DNA of 57,486 nt from NCBI RefSeq assembly GCF_024195285.1, contig NZ_JALHBS010000038.1:1-57486 (forward strand). Direction: 5' to 3'. The notes beneath the pieces are model-generated. The model was not told where the DNA came from, did not search any database, and saw nothing but the letters and a program-made list of their open reading frames with translations. The DNA comes from Aurantimonas marianensis. Its GTDB lineage: Bacteria > Pseudomonadota > Alphaproteobacteria > Rhizobiales > Rhizobiaceae. Both the position numbers and the translations under genes were made by a program. Positions 54,062 through 57,486 of the stretch are shown here, piece by piece; positions within the stretch are counted from its first letter, which is position 1; the number at the start of each line of letters is the position of its first letter.

Positions 54062-56965
54062 ATGTCCCTCCCCAACGACCCGATGTTCGGCCAGCAATGG
54101 CATCTGCGCAACACGACCCCCGGCCTGCTCGATCTCAACATCGTCAATGCGAACGGCCTCAACTCGCTCTGGGACGATTACACCGGCGCCGGCGTCAAGG
54201 TTTTCGTGATCGATGATGCTTTCGACTATCTGCACGAGGATCTGGCCGCGAATTACGACACCGTCTTCGATTACGACTGGTTCAACAACGACGGCGATCC
54301 GTTCGGGCTGAACAACAATTCCCACGGCACGGCCGTCATGGGAATCATCGGCGCGGTCGGCAACAACGGTATCGGTGTCACCGGTATCGCCTACGGTGCG
54401 ACCATGGTCGGGTACCAGACCGCTGCGTTCATCAACGATGGCTGGCTGCAGGACATTCGCGATTCCATTTACAGCGCTTCGGCCAATGGCGGCGACGTCA
54501 TCAATATCAGCCAGGGCATCGCCAACGATGCCAATTCGGAGTTCGGATTCGGCTACAACGCGTTGCGTTTCGCCGAGATCGACAATTCGATCAATCTGGC
54601 GGTCGGCACCGGGCGGGGCGGGCTCGGCACCAGCATCGTCAAGTCGGCCGGCAATTCCCGCTCGGACAACTACGACGTCAACTCGGACCCCTGGACGAAC
54701 AACACGCAGCAGATCGTCGTCGCGGCGGTCAATCAGAACGGCTTCGTCTCCTCCTATTCGTCCTTTGGCACAGCCAACCTGGTCTCCGGCTTCGGTACGC
54801 CGGGTCAGGTGGTGACGACGGACCGGACGGGCGCTGCGGGCTATAACGCCACCAATTACACCAGCACCTTCAACGGATCGTCGTCGGCCGCGCCGATGGT
54901 GGCCGGCGTGGTGACGCTGATGGTCGACGCCAACGCCGGCCTCGGCTGGCGCGACGTGCAGGACATCCTCGCCTATTCCGCCCGCCACGTCGGCAGCGTC
55001 GTCGACGACATGACGACGGCCGGTTCCGAACGCACCCCCTGGCACTTCAACCAGGCCGACAACTGGAACGGCGGCGGCCTGCATTTCAGCAATGATTACG
55101 GCTACGGGCTGGTCGACGCCCATGCGGCCGTGCGGTTGGCTGAAACCTGGAATTTCTTCAATGCCGCGCGAACAAGCGCCAATCAAGTGATGACGACGGA
55201 GGACGCGATCGCCGGCGCTCCTGTGGTGATCCCGGATGGCAACCTGACCGGCACGTCGTTCACGCTGAACGAGGAGCAGGCCATCATCGTCGAGCGGCTG
55301 ACGCTGGAGCTGGATTTTTCGACGACATTTCTCGCCGATATGGATATCTACCTCACCTCGCCGGGCGGGGTGGAGCATGTGCTGATCAATGACCAGGCCG
55401 GCGGCGCCGCCTTTGATGGCCGCTATACCTTCGAGAGCCAGGCCTTCCGCGGCGAGTCGAGCCTCGGCGACTGGACCGTGCGGATCGTCGATGACTCGAG
55501 CGCCGACGTCCTCACCGTCCGCGACGTCGACCTCAATCTCTACGGACGGGCGGCCACCAATGACGATCGCTACATCTTCACGGGCGAGTATTCCCAATTT
55601 GCTGGCGTGGCGGGCCATCGCACGAGCTTCAATGATCTCGATGGCGGCAGCGACGTTGTGAACGCGGCGGCGGTCATCTCCAACTCCACCATTCAGTTGA
55701 CCGGAGCTGTGAGCACGATCGACGGTATCGAGTTGCAGCTCTTCAATGTGGAACACGCGATCGGCGGCGACGGCGCAGATTATCTTGTGGGTAGTGCCGG
55801 GCAGAACACGCTCTTCGGCATGCGGGGGGACGATCTCTTGCAGGGCAATGCCGGTGCCGACACTTTGATCGGCGGCCGGGGTTCCGATACCGTTTACCTG
55901 ATTTCCGCCAATCAAGGCGTCGTCGTCGATCTGTTCAGCGGCGTTGCGAACGACGGCCTTGGCCTCGATACGCTGATCTCGATCGAGAACGCGATCGGCT
56001 CCAATTTCGCCGACCTGCTCATCGGATCGAACGAGGACAACGTGCTTATCGGCATGGGCGGCGCGGATATCATCAACGGCTATGGCGGCTCCGATACGGT
56101 CTCCTTCCTGTTCACCGCCCTGGCGGTCGGTCCCTTCACCGCGCAGGTCGATCTGACGGCCCAATTGGCCTATGACGGCGTGGCGCAGGACACGCTCTTC
56201 TCGATCGAGAATGCCATCGGCTCGCAGTTCGCCGATGCCTTGTTCGGCTCGGCCGGCAACAACGTCTTCAACGGTCTGGGCGGTGCCGACCTCATCAACG
56301 GGCTCGGCGGCATCGACACGATCTCCTATGGCGGCGCCGTCGCCGGCGTCTTTGTCGATCTTCTCGGCGGCGTGGGGGATGTCGGCAGCACGCGAGACCG
56401 CATTTACGAGTTCGAGAACGTCGTCGGCACCGATTTTACCGACCTGCTTTTCGGAACGAACGGCGACAATATTTTCGAAGGTGGAGCCGGTACGGACTTT
56501 CTCTATGGACTTGGCGGCAGCGACACGGTCACGCTCGGCAACGCCGTTCGCGGCGTGCAGATCGATCTGACTGGCAACGTAACCTATGATGGGGTGAGCC
56601 AGGATTTCCTGAATTCGATTGAGAACGCCGTTGGATCGGCGTTCAACGACATCATCGCCGGCTCCGGCGGCAACAATTTGCTGACCGGCGGCGGAGGGGA
56701 TTTCGACGTGCTGATCGGCGCCGGCGGCAACGACCGCTTCGTCTACGACGTCGCTGGTTCGGGTGTTGATCTCATCACCGATTTCGATGCCGATCCCGCA
56801 GGCGGGCAGGATCTTATCGACCTTTCAGGCCGCGGACTGACCTTCGCCGATATCGCCGTAAACCAATATGGGACGGTGACTTATCTCACCTTCGGTGGCG
56901 ATACCGTCATCCTGTCCGGCGTCAATGCTGTCGACATCACCGCCAGCGATTTCGACTTCGTGTGA
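54062..56965 (+). CDS. Secreted subtilase with P-domain and RTX repeats
   Basis: 967 residues. Subtilase triad: D51 (VFVIDDAFDYL), H88 (NNSHGTAVMG), oxyanion N199 (SAGN) and S274 (NGSSSAAPMVAG). A kexin-like P/Homo-B domain follows (LTGTSFTLNEEQAIIVERL, WTVRIVDDSSADVLTVRDVD). Residues 570-900 carry repeated RTX Ca-binding nonapeptides (GGDGADYLVG, GNAGADTLIGGRGSDTV, GNGGADLINGLGG-like). No N-terminal signal peptide, so type I secretion via the RTX C-terminus is expected. Extracellular protease; substrate unknown. No T1SS genes are in the window. Confidence 0.93.
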   Translation: MSLPNDPMFGQQWHLRNTTPGLLDLNIVNANGLNSLWDDYTGAGVKVFVIDDAFDYLHEDLAANYDTVFDYDWFNNDGDPFGLNNNSHGTAVMGIIGAVGNNGIGVTGIAYGATMVGYQTAAFINDGWLQDIRDSIYSASANGGDVINISQGIANDANSEFGFGYNALRFAEIDNSINLAVGTGRGGLGTSIVKSAGNSRSDNYDVNSDPWTNNTQQIVVAAVNQNGFVSSYSSFGTANLVSGFGTPGQVVTTDRTGAAGYNATNYTSTFNGSSSAAPMVAGVVTLMVDANAGLGWRDVQDILAYSARHVGSVVDDMTTAGSERTPWHFNQADNWNGGGLHFSNDYGYGLVDAHAAVRLAETWNFFNAARTSANQVMTTEDAIAGAPVVIPDGNLTGTSFTLNEEQAIIVERLTLELDFSTTFLADMDIYLTSPGGVEHVLINDQAGGAAFDGRYTFESQAFRGESSLGDWTVRIVDDSSADVLTVRDVDLNLYGRAATNDDRYIFTGEYSQFAGVAGHRTSFNDLDGGSDVVNAAAVISNSTIQLTGAVSTIDGIELQLFNVEHAIGGDGADYLVGSAGQNTLFGMRGDDLLQGNAGADTLIGGRGSDTVYLISANQGVVVDLFSGVANDGLGLDTLISIENAIGSNFADLLIGSNEDNVLIGMGGADIINGYGGSDTVSFLFTALAVGPFTAQVDLTAQLAYDGVAQDTLFSIENAIGSQFADALFGSAGNNVFNGLGGADLINGLGGIDTISYGGAVAGVFVDLLGGVGDVGSTRDRIYEFENVVGTDFTDLLFGTNGDNIFEGGAGTDFLYGLGGSDTVTLGNAVRGVQIDLTGNVTYDGVSQDFLNSIENAVGSAFNDIIAGSGGNNLLTGGGGDFDVLIGAGGNDRFVYDVAGSGVDLITDFDADPAGGQDLIDLSGRGLTFADIAVNQYGTVTYLTFGGDTVILSGVNAVDITASDFDFV

Positions 56966-57243
56966 GAGCGAGGGCGGAGCGGAATTCACAGCCGGTCCTG
57001 TAGCGCGCAAAATCAAATGCCCACGCGCGCTACTTCAAATCACTCCGTTTTCGGCTTCGGATGATCGCTTCGAAGCCGGTTTGAACGATCAGCCGGCGAA
57101 GGCCCGTTGGCACCATGCCTAAGCGGCAGTTTTGGTGTCGATACAGATCTCTGTGGCAGATTTTCGAAGTCTCGTCGAATGACGGTCCAGCGTGAAAATG
57201 TTGCTGGTGATAGTCGACGCTTGGCCGCGAGGTGGAGTCGCTG

Positions 57244-57486
57244 TCAGCGGGGTCGAACTGGCACCCCAACCCCAATGAATAGCTTATACGCGAGCCAGAT
57301 CAGCACCCATGCGATCAGTGCCGCGTAGCCATCACCGATCTGCATGATCTGATTGCCTGCGGGGAGGTACACGAAGAACAGCGCCAAGAGGCAGAACACG
57401 ACCCCGCCGGCCTGATTTCCAGCGAGAACCGCATCCTTCCACGCCGAGGCCCAAATCAAGGCGATCAAGCCAATAACCAACGCCGC
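57244..57486 (-). CDS. Small membrane protein (partial at right edge)
   Basis: At least 78 residues, frame open at the right edge, so the N-terminus may be missing. Three hydrophobic helices (VIGLIALIWASAW, AGGVVFCLLALFFVYL, ALIAWVLIWLAYKLFIGVGV). No family recognised. Confidence 0.5.
   Translation of the reverse strand, partial: AALVIGLIALIWASAWKDAVLAGNQAGGVVFCLLALFFVYLPAGNQIMQIGDGYAALIAWVLIWLAYKLFIGVGVPVRPR

Noticed and set aside
53963-56164. 733-residue minus-strand frame opposite the RTX subtilase
   Set aside because: Repeat-rich shadow produced by the RTX repeats on the other strand.
54062-56965. Type I secretion genes next to the RTX protease
   Set aside because: No ABC, membrane-fusion or outer-membrane component genes lie in the window.
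56966-57243. Transposase-like remnant on the minus strand
   Set aside because: A short frame has some basic, protein-like text, but no transposase motif or inverted ends.

Overview
The window reads as an alphaproteobacterial chromosome, most likely Hyphomicrobiales/Rhizobiales-like. Evidence for this is the high GC core, a one-polypeptide GcvP, a DUF2958/DUF3768/ParB accessory gene set typical of that group, and alphaproteobacterial-style recombinases. No species can be named from sequence alone. It splits at a tRNA-Arg(ACG) gene (24771-24847, minus strand) into an accessory island on the left and core or lineage-specific chromosome on the right.

Left, 1-24770: an integrated element whose left end lies outside the window. 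It holds (a) a secreted tail-fibre-like protein with a Peptidase S74 chaperone domain, open at the left edge, with a small exported partner and a divergent serine invertase; (b) a plasmid/ICE-type block of DUF2958 and ParB-like genes; (c) a Fic protein behind direct repeats; (d) a BcgI-like restriction-modification operon (nuclease-methylase fusion, specificity subunit) with an RloC-like zinc-hook ATPase; (e) a second serine recombinase co-transcribed with two different ParB/RepB-like proteins, plus a small divergent gene; (f) DUF3768 genes; (g) a two-gene operon ending in an HExxH zinc protease; (h) a CBASS-like operon of an unknown protein, a SMODS/AGS-C nucleotidyltransferase and a two-TM SLATT effector; (i) a third, large serine recombinase whose reading frame runs straight through the tRNA gene, marking the attachment site. 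This is a mobile defence island.

Right, 24950-42240: a TVP38 membrane protein, flavin disulfide oxidoreductase and histidine kinase operon; the glycine cleavage operon gcvT-gcvH-gcvP; then a GntR/FCD regulator divergent from a tetronate (threonate/erythronate) utilisation operon: PdxA2-like dehydrogenase, TRAP transporter (DctP, DctQ, DctM), 3-oxo-tetronate kinase, aldolase-type decarboxylase, isomerase and L-threonate dehydrogenase. The predicted end product is dihydroxyacetone phosphate.

42250-52912, all minus strand: a surface-polysaccharide operon. RmlA, RmlB and a WecE-like aminotransferase would make dTDP-4-amino-4,6-dideoxygalactose. A hexapeptide acyltransferase could acylate it, and a GT2, two methyltransferases, GtrA, a polytopic membrane protein and a WbqC protein complete the set. 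Two genes here look broken: wbqC by an in-frame stop, and a glycosidase-like propeller gene by a +1 frameshift.

52913-57486: a small lipoprotein, a large subtilase with P-domain and RTX repeats (type I secretion substrate), and a partial small membrane protein at the right edge.
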